From Polytrichum commune (lineage: Eukaryota > Streptophyta > Polytrichopsida > Polytrichales > Polytrichaceae), in NCBI GenBank assembly GCA_950295325.1, contig OX485804.1:186001-250000 (forward strand): a stretch of DNA of 64,000 nucleotides. Direction: 5' to 3'. The position numbers were made by a program, and so were the translations under genes. The notes beneath the pieces were generated by a model. That model saw only the letters and a program-made list of their open reading frames with translations, had not been told where the DNA came from and ran no database searches. Shown one piece after another: positions 22,527 through 35,083 of the stretch (position 1 is the first letter of the stretch; each line of letters opens with the position of its first letter).

Positions 22527-25500
22527 ATGTCGGGAGTTCAACCTTACAATGATAAAGAGTTGACGAATACACAAAGTTTGACCAATGCAACTCCAATAGT
22601 GTGGAATACACAATTTGCACCTTTTGAGGATACATATGAATATAACCTCTTTAAAGATGACATAACACTGATACAAGAAAGTTCTTACAATGAATTCTTC
22701 AATTCCGTGAATGATGTTGAAGACCAACAAAATTACCAAAATTATGTAAAATCTTTTGAGGTTAGTTGAATAACATATGCGGTCACAATATCATTTAACT
22801 TCTATATTGGAGATTTAAAAATGGCCAATATCCTCAATAACCACTAAATATTTGGGACATTGTAATGGAAACATACACTAATCATTTTGTATTCATCAAT
22901 AATACTGAAATTGTGCTTAAAATTTTCACAATTCAACAAGTGTTCATATCCAACATGAAGTTAAGATTTGGTAACAAATATCTAGACATATACATTCATC
23001 TAGCCAACTTTATAAGTTTCTTGTACAATCATAAATGAGTGTCATTATGTCCACGCTTACTCATGACTAGGATATTGATTACATGCTAACTAAGTAAGAA
23101 ATGACAACAGATGGCAAACAAAACATTGTTGGACCTTGTTGAACAAAACACACAATGGTCAAGCATTAGCAATGTAGATGATGGACCACCACTTGGAACA
23201 ATGGAATCACAATTCTCCTTATCAATATCTGAAAACACACATCATAACTTACCGACTAACTTTTATCAACAACTTTTGCTATCACCAACAAACAATGTCA
23301 AGAATGATGTGGCCATAGACCAACAAACACTCGTGGAGTTACCAGAATTTTCATTGGATGATAATGAGGACATTCCGTATTCAAATGATATCACCATTGA
23401 TGAATTCCTCATGTTAATGTCAAATGATTCACAACTTTATAATGGTTTAAGTACAACCCCACAAGAATTTAATATTACCAAGAAAAGAGCTAATAGTCCA
23501 AACCCAAAGTATATCACAATCAACACCAAATATGGTTCATTATTCCATGATAATCCAATAACAAAGAGAGCCAAAACTCCTCTCTTTACATCCCCTTCAT
23601 CTTCACAAGCAAACTCCACTCCCCAATCTAACCTCACATCACCTCCTACGAATGAAACTCCACCATTGCAATATCCGATACCCCGCCAACTCCCATCTAT
23701 GATGCCAAACAATACTGACACCATGGAAACAATGTTCAATATGCTTGACGACCAAAGTCAAGTTGATGAAATTGAGCTTGGTGTAATCACACCACCAACA
23801 ATAGAACTTCCTTCGACACCTTTATTGTCAGTTGACCACATCAATGATGGTTTGGAAGGAGGAGGAGATCGTTGCAATAACTTGTTGGACTTTGTAGAAA
23901 GAGAAATAAATTTGACTTGTACGGAGACACTTGGCAATGAAAGAGAACTAGATGGTGTCACAAGCAACTTGCAACTCCCTAATCCTTTGGGTTGTCATGA
24001 TCCAAATAATGATGGCCATCACTATAATTTGGACCCACACGGATTGCGTCTAATGCCCACCATGACATCTAATATTGTTGGTCCCATCCCTCCAAACACT
24101 AATAGTGTTGAGAATCTTGCAACACTTACGTATAAAAAAGAAGGGAAGAACACTCCCAAGGCTACAAAGGTGCATAAAGTCAATGATGATGGTAAAAGAC
24201 ATGATAAAAACATAGAAGGAGTGTATTATAATACGCGATGGAAACTTTGGGAAGCAAGACTTACTGATTCAAATAAAAAACAAATTAGCTTTGGGTTGTT
24301 TAATACTATGGAAGAAGCATCTAGAATTCGTGATTTGGGAATGCTAAAAATGAAGGGTTCATCAAGTAAGCTTAATAACCCACGACATGATTATGTTCAA
24401 GATATAATAGAGATGCAAAAATGGAACACAAGAGATTATTTTTGGTCATTGAAAAGACATTCCGTGAGATTTAACAGTAGATCGGCAAGCTATAAAGGAA
24501 TTCGAATAGCACATAAATCCCCTAAATGGGTTGTAAAAGTAGGATGCTCAAAGGTCATAAATAGTAAAAAATATGCACATTTGGGTACTTACGAGGATCC
24601 AGCAGTTGCTGCCATTGTGTATGATATTGGTACTCTATATTTTAATACTTGGGATCATGCTATTACAAATTATCGCCCTGGACTTTATAGTCTCGAAGAT
24701 GTGCAGAAATTTGAAAAGCTTGTCAAAGAACGCAAAATTGATGACATATTGAAGTGGGATTTGATACCAAGAATACTCGCTGAATCATTGCCACCACCAA
24801 GGCAAATTACCCAATCGTTAAATAATTCAAAAATTGGAGCCACTAATGAATCACAAACAACATACGAGGAAAATACATCTAGCATCTTCGATGTATTTGA
24901 TTTAGGAGACCAAACTATAATGAAAAGGTCTAATCACAATGACACCAAGATAAGTCCTAATCATGTGGTCACGCAACAATCAATCCAACTTGAAGACACC
25001 ATAGATATGCAAAGCATGAACACACAACAAGTTACAAAAGGTGAATCCATAAACTTTGAACATGTGCCACATAACATAGATGAATTTGATCCTTATTATT
25101 CAATTGAAATGTCGATGAAGTTGTCATGGGACCGTGTGTATAGAAGCAACGGGCCTACAAAAGACTGGATGGAACGATTGCATCCTAGGGCAATTGGTAA
25201 GTATTTCATGTTATTTTCCTTGGAGCACATTGAGGCTGCATGGAATTATTATAATTATAATCATGACAAATTACATGCCAAACTATGGCTTGACACTTGT
25301 GGAGTTCCAACTTGGACACCCAAACATATCATAGGTCAAATTGTAGAAAAAAGAGAATATGATCGATACTTTCCATGCATAGTGGGGATTAGATCAAGAT
25401 ATTTATTTGCATTGGATGCACGGCTATATCGTGAATCCCAACCTACACACATACAACATTGTCAAAAGCAATGGTTGAGCATGCCCAATTTGAGATTCAT

Positions 25501-26677
25501 GCCTGATGGAGTGACAACTATAATAGCTGGTAATGCGGGTTTGCTTGTTGTTGTTGGCGGTAACCAACCCCAACCTCTTTCAACAAATCGATTAAAAAAT
25601 GAATGGGCAAAATTGCAAGAACCTTATTGTCATGTATGGCAAGAATTTGATTATCAAGAAGCAAAAGGCCAATCAATGATATTTGTTGTCAATCCATTGA
25701 CACGAGAGCATCGACTATTGCCACCCATACCTTTCAAAGTTTTACGAGATATGGCTGCAGATTTCAAATTCTATGAAGTTGATAGAATTGATTATCAGTT
25801 GGTTGTTGTGGGAACATGTGAATCAGAGGCAATGTCGGAAGATGTGATAGTTGTCCAAAATAAATCAAAATCTAGGTCTAAACAATCTAACGTTGCTTTG
25901 GCAATATATTGCTCAAGACAAAATAAATGGGTTCATTTTGACCTCATTTCGAATGCTAGTAGTAGTTTGCCACCTAAGGACTTGAGTTATTATGGACGCT
26001 CGGGCATTGCTCTCCTTGACCACTCTGTTTTTTATGGGGGTTTAATGTTTACATCGGATATATACAAACATTTTGGGGTGCAAGTTCCGGCCCTCTTTTA
26101 TTTTAACTTCAAAAACGGGGAAGAACAACACCTCGCGTTGGATTTTAGCACTGTGGCCATGCAATATGTGGTTGAAGTTGTTGAGCCCCCTCGACTTCTC
26201 AGAATAGGGCTAGATACAATTTTTGCAGTCACACTTGGAGTAAGTCCAATGGATAATAAAGACCAAAAGTTTATAATTACTCAAGTTTTGTTAAACGAGG
26301 ATGGCAGCCCTTCAGGCTCTTTTAATCTGGTTCGGAATGGTGTTATGCCATATCATCTTTTTCAATTGTTGTTTAGGACACGCTTTATTGACAACGATGT
26401 TCTAGAACAATATATGGAAGGTAGTCTTTTGCAATCAAATGTGACAGAAAAAGGAAGGCCTCCTCCTGTCTGGGAGGTTGTTGGTAATGAAAACTATGTG
26501 GCAGTGAAAATCGCATCTCAAGATCCATTGATTGCTATCTATGATGTCAAATCTATGGAATGGGGCTATACTGCATTCCCGTATGTGACCGTAAGAGAAA
26601 CTTTTGCTGATAGTAGACACCACAATTGGACGTTTGCTAGTGGAGTCTACGAGCCTGTTTGGCTTGCAATCCCTTGA
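22527..26677 (+). CDS. AP2-like double-domain protein fused to an F-box/kelch-type C-terminal domain
   Basis: The main exon (23111-26677) is an uninterrupted 1188-codon frame. Residues 1-350 are Ser/Thr/Asn/Pro-rich with KKRANSP and TKRAKTP basic/SP-TP motifs (about 121 and 152). Residues about 367-425 form a degenerate AP2-like domain (G-V-Y-Y, WEARL, FGLFNTMEEASRI). Residues about 460-528 form a clearer one (YKGIR, WVVKV, HLGTYEDPAVAAIVYD, TNYRPGLY). Residues about 684-730 may be a decayed F-box. About 745-1188 resemble the propeller of plant F-box/kelch proteins (GLLVVVGG, VVNPLTREHRLLPP, a late PPPVWEVVG). An upstream exon at 22527-22760 is likely: GAG|GTTAGT donor, 350-bp intron and CAG acceptor at 23110 join it in phase 0, giving about 1266 residues. 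AP2 domains bind DNA and kelch F-box proteins recruit ubiquitination targets; a combined role is inference. The first domain may not bind DNA. Confidence 0.8.
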
Positions 26678-29368
26678 TATTCAAATGACACTGAAACATG
26701 ATATTCGAATGATTCACAGATTGATATCACCAAACTTCATGATGGTTTGGTGGTTGCATGTTCTGAGATATGTGTTTCTAAAGCCATACTATAATTGTGA
26801 TATTTCTTAAATTTACAAGAAAACTGGAGAAAAGGAGAAACATACACGCAGTTACATGAGGAAAGACAAATTTTGTTTTAATTTAGGAGCATGACTACAC
26901 CAAATATTGTGTTCAGTCTCACCAATTCTACCTGTCTTGCTCATTACTAATTGTAAATCCCAGTGAAGTGTCACCAACACTAAATGTAAAGCTAACATTA
27001 TTTGTCACTTACTAAGTGGATTTTCATCCAAATTTCAAACATCAATGACAATGTTTTATTTTCTATTGCAATGAAACTCGTGAACTCGCCATACTTGTTG
27101 ACATTGAGGCCACGAAAGAAACATGCGGAAAAAAACATCGAAAGGAAATTTCAGAATGATAATGATCTACATGAAATTTGGAATATCGATGATCTACATG
27201 AAAATCCTGAACTTCAAACCCCTTGACGGATCCTTGAGGAGCTCTCTATAACATGCTCAAATTGATTTTTTTCGTTCACTTCCAACGCCTGCAAATGGTC
27301 TAGAATCCTTACACCCTATCCTTCCAAGTCGCATTAAATCCCTACATCCTATCCTTTAAAGTCGCAACGATACGAACATTGTTACAAAAAAATCAAACCC
27401 TACCAAACATGTGATCACATTTTGAAAATGCCTTACACCCTAGTTGCCAGCAAATTGAATGTCAAGGCATGAGAAAGAAAGTTTTTCCACACTGGAATTA
27501 TTTGTGTACCATGCTACAAAATCATTGCATCGAGCACACCCTCGAGCACATGAGTCATTAGGGTGGAGGTGCAACCTAGAGAAGAGTGGATGACAAGACC
27601 AAGTAAGGTTTTGGCCAATGGATGAACTTAAAGTTTTTCATCCATCATCCATGAGAATATTTGTACACTATTTCATAAGAAGTATTATAAAAAAAGTTAT
27701 TGCAATGACTTAAAAATCATATATTACGGTCTCAACTATAAATGGATTACCTTCTATTTATAGATTGTCTCCTTAATTTATGATGTTCTAGCTATAAATA
27801 GCCACGTTTTGCAATCATTATATCTCGTCTTCAATTATAAATATATTACATCCTATGTTTAGTGAATATCTTAATTCTGTGAAAGTTCAAGTGTAATAGC
27901 CACCTTCTATTTTTACAACATAAATAATTCAAGAACAACTTTGCCAATATAATCATATACTCAGTCTCATCATAATAAAAATTATGTCAAAACACCTTTT
28001 ATATTAATAACACTTGTTGTATTTAATTTCCTTAGGCAATCGATCACAAGTTTGAATCTTAAATAACGTAGGTTCAAGGTTTATTATAGAATGAAGAATA
28101 ATAGAGGAATGAAATAAATACACAAAGAATTAATTATGATTTGGTACATGTTGAACAATTGATAACTCTTGCACGCAACCTCATACATTCTCATTCCGTT
28201 ACTAAATAAATTTTCTCTTCCTCCCATTAATTTCCTTAATGCCTCTAAACTTTTCTTTCTCTCTCGATCGGTGATCTCTCTCTCTCAAATAATTCTAGGT
28301 ATCATCAAAAAAATTGGAAAGAAGTTTTTTAATTTTTTTTTAAATAATTTAAAAAAGAAATCTTGTTAGTTGTTAGCTCAAACTTCCTTTCAACACTTGG
28401 ATTTAGTATTGAGATGTTGAAATTGGTGATTTCTAAATGAAACGACATGTTAGTAAGCTTAGGAGTCTAAAGTTATGACTATCGTCACAAAGATAGTTAA
28501 GGGCTATAGACATGTGCAGAAATTAAAAAATATCTTTTGAGAGCCTGGCTATGATAAGTACAACTTTTGAGAGTTGAGTCTCTTGTCAATATAGTTGATT
28601 CGGCTATTGTCAGAGGAGATAGGACAAAAGTTTTAGTGTGTGCTAATATAGAAAAAAAAAGTCATCTTAGGAAGAGTGACTTTGTGTGTATTCAAGGCTT
28701 TAATCTCAAATCTTTGTGATTATCATAATTGTCAACGGGCTACAATCGGATTCGATATATGGGTGTAAAATCTTGATATATCGTAGCTGGATAGCATTGT
28801 CTTGAATCATAAGTGTTTACTTAATTTGAGACTTTGATTGAGTGATCTGAGGTTATTTTTGTAGTTTTTGAAATATTGTGATTTGAAGTGTGGCACTAAT
28901 GCGTTGTTTCTAAATTGCCGAATTTGACTTATAAGTGATTTCAGGGGTGATAGATGGCTTAGTATAGCTATGTGCACAATGGTCTGAATGTGTGGGTGAA
29001 TGGAGTGAAGAACACATTGTCAGCACAATCATCTATGAAAGCTACTAAATGTTATCGTCTTCAATTCCTTGATAAACAATCAGTTAGTATATAGGAAGGG
29101 TTTATGAGTTGCACCAAAAAGATTGGTAAAATGTGGGTAGAATACATAGAACCTATTGAGATAGAGTTACGTTGGTATCAAAAGTGAAATTGGTCAAAAT
29201 GGACTTATGACTTAACTACCACCTTGATGCTATTATAACCCTAGCTTCAATGACATGTTCTAGGGTTAGATTATTATGATCTTATGGATGAAAAAATCTT
29301 CAATTTTTTTCTTCATTGGAAAGTGGAAGTGGATTGTACGTGTAGCAAATGCCCATTTGTTTTAAGGA

Positions 29369-29406
<38 letters not shown>

Positions 29407-30606
29407 GCATCTATGAGCATAAATTGAAAACCTTAGTATGTATATACATGAGTCTATTATCTAGCATAGCATTAGTGAGTATAATATTCTTTTTCTCCCA
29501 TAAAATCCTCGTATAGATTTCAAAGTCACCCATGCACATCATTTAAAATTCCACTGAAGAATCCACCCCGTTTCCCCGTCCATGGAATCAGAGACTTTCA
29601 CCTCTAAGTGGGACATGAGATACAATGTAAAGCAACCCTAAGGCACAACTTACATGTTCTAAAGAAATTGCATGCTCAAGCACGGGTTATGGGGGGATGA
29701 TGTAGCTTGGGTGTTTTCTTGTTTTCTTGAATTTGTCCAAGTTGAGTGTAGACATCTGTGCTAGATTACATTAGTATGTAATTTTGGCGAACTCTTGGCA
29801 AATTATGGTTTTGGTAGCTTTAAAAGTGCCATGATTCTAAAAATTGTTGGAAACTCATCAAGGAGTTGGGTTGTGGTGAGTTGATTTCGGAATGTGATAA
29901 TCAAACGTGAGAATTTAAAACAATTTTATTACATCAAACAAAGATATTTTTAGAGGTTGTTTCCCCATCCACTTTCGAACCTTGTTATATTGTAATATTA
30001 ATATCTTGTATGATATGAAAACCAAGTGTGGTCCACATTCTATCCATAATCACTCATTTTTTTGCATATCTTTTATTAGTATGTCAACAATTCCCTTACA
30101 AACGTGCTATATTGTGGCAATTTTGGTCTACTAGATGTAGAAAGGCTTTCTTCAACATTGAAAAAGAGCATTGACGAATTTTGTAATAATAATTGTAGTT
30201 GGAGTGATAACTTTTCATGTGGAAATTTTTGCTCATAAGATTCAAATTCTCAAGCATAAATATTGTAAAAGTGCATAAATATGAAGCACAATTGTAGTTG
30301 TCGTTGGTAGGAGATAATGTGTTGGGGCCGGGGATTCGTGGCACTCGTGTATTCTCATTAGTGAGAGTTCATTCATCTTTGCGAATGAGATGAACCACTT
30401 TAGATACTTCCATACGTCGTCGGTTCCTTGTCTCAAGGGTTTCAAAAATACCAAGTTTTAGTAGTTTTAAAAATCCTAGTCTAATCTAATACTTAAGGCA
30501 CCAATATAAAGGGGTATAGACATAAAAAAAAAACAATGCCTCATATAGAAGCAAGTGGGGGCATCTTGTGTTGCCTAATCCGGTTATTTTAAAGAAAAAT
30601 TAACAT
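26678..30606. other. Gene-free AT-rich stretch
   Basis: No supported gene. Short frames such as 27002-27226 are not recognisable. Several motif pairs (for example two CCCTACATCC-type lines near 27310-27350) are local duplications. Confidence 0.5.
29371..29404. repeat. (TA)n microsatellite
   Basis: An uninterrupted TA tract of 34 bp. Confidence 0.95.
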
Positions 30607-30986
30607 GGGCGGACGTTAAATACCCCCTCACGAACTTTCGGAGGTATCAAATCCGGGTTGGGGCAACCTTCTACATAAATTTTCTAAACCCGACCGAAAA
30701 TTGTTGTCCGCCTTGCCCAACTTCAAAAAAACCATTGCCCTTGCATTCTTGAAGGCCACTTGACTACAAATCCCATTTTGAGTGCACTTCACCTTCAAGA
30801 TCTAAATTTCAATATATATGTGCACTTCTAATTAGTAAATAAGCAATTGATTGGGATTTCATTCCGGAAGTGAAACCATCAATGAAGCACGTAATTAACT
30901 TGGAGGTCAAAAACATTACAAACTCCTCATTAACATTGAGGTTATAATTTTGTGACTTACCGTTTAAAATTATCTTTGTCATTCTA
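30607..30986. repeat. Dispersed repeat family R2, copy 2 (inverted relative to copy 1)
   Basis: This is the reverse-complement match of 7742-8117 over its whole length, including the GC-rich end (ACGTTAAATACCCCC, CACGAACTTTCGGAGG). The two copies define the family's limits at about 375-380 bp. Confidence 0.8.
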
Positions 30987-31560
30987 ATGATAGTTAGTGC
31001 AAGTGTTCATAAGATGACCAAAATGAAACAATGAAAATAGAATATAAAACATCTAACAAAAAATTATATAAATATCAATTTTATTTTCTAGATAATATAA
31101 TATAAGGTATAAATAAATGACATGTTATTTGGAATTAGACTTGTGGGACAACGTTACGGATGAGGTATACTTAGAAAATCATAAGTTTCTGACTATAGCC
31201 TATCTGAATTATTGTAATAATTTATCCTCATCACATATTGTATTATCTTTAAAATCACATAGTGTATATTATTTATTTTTAAATAATAATAATAATATTG
31301 AATTGATTTTTTTAGATCACCAATTTATCATAAGGTGATATATATTATTTTGACATATTACAAATGTTTGAGCAATCACACCCGTGCAAAATAAATGAAT
31401 TATGAACAAAAAAAATGGTCTATGACAACACGTCATAATTATATATTGCACACGTTGATATCTTGCGATATTTATCAAAATAATCATGTGGAATTCAAAG
31501 CCACATTATGGCCTTGGAAACAACTCATGGGAGGTTAGAAAATAGGTGTCGTAGCACGGT
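30987..31560. other. Gene-free AT-rich stretch
   Basis: Very AT-rich; nothing recognisable. The composition shifts to GC-richer at about 31560, where the island of paralogue B begins. Confidence 0.5.
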
Positions 31561-33237
31561 GGTAACGTATTCGGTTAATTAACCTAATTAACGCGTAAAA
31601 CGTCAAAACCGCGCCGAGTTCGTTCCCACGAAGAATCTGCGGTTATTTACAATACAAGAGAGAGGAAATATTTGACTAACACACACACACACAAGAAACA
31701 CCAGAAACTAAGCTAGCACAAAGCGGATTAAGAAATCCGGGATATTACGGAAATTATAGCACGGAAATTTCCGCCTTCCCGGTAGTGGACCGAGGTAGGG
31801 AACACAACACAAAGGATGGACAAGCTCCCACCCTAGAGTAGTAACAACAATAGACTCAGCGTCCCGAATCCATAGTATAACAACTATATACACCCCATTC
31901 TAAGATTCCTTATTACGGGTCATGACTTCCGGGATAAGGTTTCCGCGATGGAGGTAGCGGATCCTACCTGTATTTCCACTATCCGCTATATTTTCGACCG
32001 TGTCACAAGGACCATAATTTTAGGGATTTAGGCTAGAATGCTCAGAGAGACTTGGTAGTTGTTCATCAAGATTTCACCCTCTGGGTTGATTTCTTAGGGT
32101 TGTCTCCATTTCTCCACTTCCTCCTTCTAGCTACTACTCCCTTAGACTAGTGTTATGATGGGGGCAACCCTCCCTCGGGAAGGTGTCCCACTCAAGTATC
32201 CGACGCGTGCCACCCCCTTTTGACGGGAGAAAAGGTGGAGGAAGTTTTGGGTCTACAAAACCAGCCTGATCCGCTTTCCGTGATGGCACAATTTCCACTA
32301 TACCACACGCGGAAACCGAATCCTCCCTCGAGAAAGGTGGAAACACAACATCTTCGTTCCTATCCTCACGATGGGTAGCAAGTGCTGTTCCACAGGTCAC
32401 ACAAGATAGGATCTAAGGTTTGTTGATTTCCGTGACGGCGGGGCTAACATAGGGATGGGGCTACCACGCCTACCATCCGCGGTGGGAACTAAGCGCCAGT
32501 CGCGGCAAGTGCATGAGTGTTCTAGACCATTCCGTTACTGCTGATCGGTGTGATCCACTTCCATGTCACGGCAAGCGGAAGGCGTAAACCAGAACTCTCC
32601 CCCTACTATTGGACAAGTCTATCCACTGCTGCTCATTGTCGGTCCCTAGTTGGACGGAGTAAGTGGGGAAGAACCTACCGTGTGTGTGGAACTTCCCTTG
32701 CCCAACAACCCCACGGTGGGGTTCTTTCCCCTTGCTCGGCCAATCCTTTCCTCCTTTCCGCGCTTAAGATTCCTCCGCCCATCACCTGCTCACACAGGGG
32801 CGTTTTAACCACACGCACCTCGGGGTATTACTGACCCCCTGTCCTATCACGGAATACTAACCTAACTAACCTACACAATGATAGGGAATGGCGGAAAACT
32901 CGGAAACCTCAAGTACGGAAAAGAGGGACCACTTGCATTACACATGTCCTCAAGACTCAACTCAAACCGAAGGTGGAGTAAAGCATAAGGTATGAATTGA
33001 ACAAAAGAACACTTGCATTGCAATATGATGAGGGAAACACCGAAGTGTTCTCCCTTAAAACCAAACTAACACCCACATGCCATGGTTTCCATACCGGAAA
33101 TCGCGGGCCCCGTGGCAGTCCTGACAATCCACCTCATGGAGAGGTAAAAACCCAAACAAAGAAAATGACGAGGCGCACAATCCGGGGCCACCTAACTACT
33201 TGCCCAAAACAATCCAAAATAGAATCATAACTAAAAT
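31561..33237. other. GC-richer island downstream of paralogue B, function unresolved
   Basis: Composition is like the coding island next to it, with frequent TTCCG/CGGAA. Several short frames occur (32134-32400 minus, 32550-32834 plus, 31708-31893 minus), none recognisable. It is probably the 3' part of the same element as the gene at 33238-35083, decayed or intron-rich. A short (AC)n tract lies at 31679-31693. Confidence 0.35.
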
Positions 33238-35083
33238 CTACTCCTTATCCTTCCGCTTCTTCAACTTGGCTTCCTTCTTATTCTGCTTCCGCTCCTCGCG
33301 GCGGTCCGCGCTGTCCGCGCTGTCCGGTGCCAAAAATGAAGCACGTGGTGGCGCCACTTGTACATCGTGAGCATTCGGCGCGGATATCACTCCCACGCGG
33401 TCCATCGTTTCCGCAACGACCGGTGCCAGTGGGGCGGAAAGTTGTTTGGCCGGCGGGAATTCCGGAGCAAGAATGGCAAGTGGCGGCGGATCCCGGACAA
33501 CCACTTGGAAGTCCGTGGCAAGGGTTGGAGTTGAGACATCGGCCACGTGACAATCGCCCAAGGTTTCCTCTCCAACCGCGGCGGAAACTGGGATGGCATT
33601 GGGAACTAACACCTCCGTGGTGGAAACCGGGAAAGTCGTGATCGCCGTGATGTCCTCCACCTGGTCCACCTTCCACCGCGGTACCTTGAATTTCCACCAT
33701 GTCATGAGGGGTCAAGTCGGAGTAGCCGGATGAAGACTCCCTCTCCTCCGATGACTCAACTACCACGGGAAACAACTCCTTGCAACTAGCAATGAGGGCC
33801 TTCATTGCTCTCAAGGATGCATCCATCTTACTCCTTTGATCCATGATGAAGGTAACCATCTTCGACCCGGAAATGTGGCCCGCGTTCTTCAATTCCGCGT
33901 CGAACATCTTGGCTTTCCACCACACGTTCTCCGGGATTTCTACCATATCACCCAATTTTTGTACCGTGAGAGTGGTATCCTTTACCTGCTTAAGGAGCTC
34001 CTCTCGCTCCGCCTCCAACTTCCATTTTTCCGCAGTAAGGTGGTCCACCTTACTCTCCAGTTTCCGCAACCGGCGCGGATCTTGGATGGCCTCCTTTATT
34101 GCGGCAACCAAACTCTCCCGCGGCGGGTTGCCCACCAACTCCCTTACTTGGTGCATTTGTAGCTCATAGTCCACAATCCGGGACCGTACTCCCTCCAAGT
34201 CGCGGATAATGGAGTCCACCGGATTGTCCTCCAAGGGAAAGGTGGAGGTTCCACCTCCTACCGGCTTGGTGGCGGACCGGGTCCGCGTCGCACGACTTCC
34301 CAACATTAGTTTCCGCTTCTTGGTCATGGGCCGCTTTTCGTCGCTCATCTCCACCACTTCTTTCTCCTTCGAGTCTTCTTGGCCCATCTCCGGCTCCGAG
34401 TCGGTAGTCTGGAGTTCCCGCATGAACTGATGCGATGTCCATAGGGTATCTTCTTCGTCCGTGAGCAAGTTTTCGTGTGCGTAAAGGTGGAAAAGGTAAG
34501 GCCCAATGTATGAAGGTTGGCCGCGCTTAGTGTTGGTTGCCAACTTGTGCACCAACTCCCCAATGATGCTCCCCCAATCCACCACCTTCTTCTCGGAGTA
34601 TGCAAGGAGTAAGGTGGTGACAAGGGTAAGAGTGATGTTATAAGGTTTTTCCGGGCTAAAGATAGGCACTAGAAAAGCCAACATCCTCCTTTCCCTCTCA
34701 TCTTTGCAATTCTTCACAAAATATCCATACTTGGGGTCTAGCCTCTGGGAGAATTTGTCCCTCGTACAATCCTCTCTCTTAGTGGCCATTCCATCCCCTC
34801 CTTGCTTGAACCCGTAAACCCGACTCCACAATTCCGCATTCCACCTATCCGGTCGGCCCCGGATGGTGGAAGCGTAAACTTGGTCCACCTCCCCGGTGAC
34901 CAACTCCCTCACCATCTCCTCATAACGTACTCTCCACGACTTTTCCCATAACCCGAGGCAGCCCATGCGCCTCAAGTCTGCCTCCAACTCTTCGTTCTCC
35001 TCTCTACCAGTGGGGGTGACCACGTGCACCTTGCGGAGGGCTAGCGGCTTGTCCGCGATCCGCTTCCGTGTTTGGGTGGCCAT
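33238..35083 (-). CDS. GC-island protein, paralogue B, with an apparent C-terminal frameshift
   Basis: The frame opens with ATG at 35083 (MATQTRKRIADK). Residues about 30-215 match paralogue A at 3641-5296 in motif order (LRRMGCLGL, WSRVYGF, RERRMLAFLVPIF, VVDWGSIIGELV, YLFHLY). A basic cluster (MTKKRKLM) lies near 252-260, a probable coiled coil at about 335-375, and RELVGNP near 314. After about residue 460 the first frame becomes Gly/His/Cys-rich and unlike the rest. The overlapping frame 33705-33238 continues with protein-like sequence and ends in a Lys-rich tail (KKEAKLKKRKDKE). A 1-nt shift between about 33705 and 33640 is therefore likely, by mutation or by an unseen intron. I do not recognise the family. 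A nuclear, DNA- or RNA-associated or gag-like mobile-element role is only a guess. Confidence 0.6.

Noticed and set aside
33327-34430. Several 70-108-codon frames on the plus strand and other minus frames within paralogue B
   Set aside because: They overlap the long homologous frame and have no independent motif.
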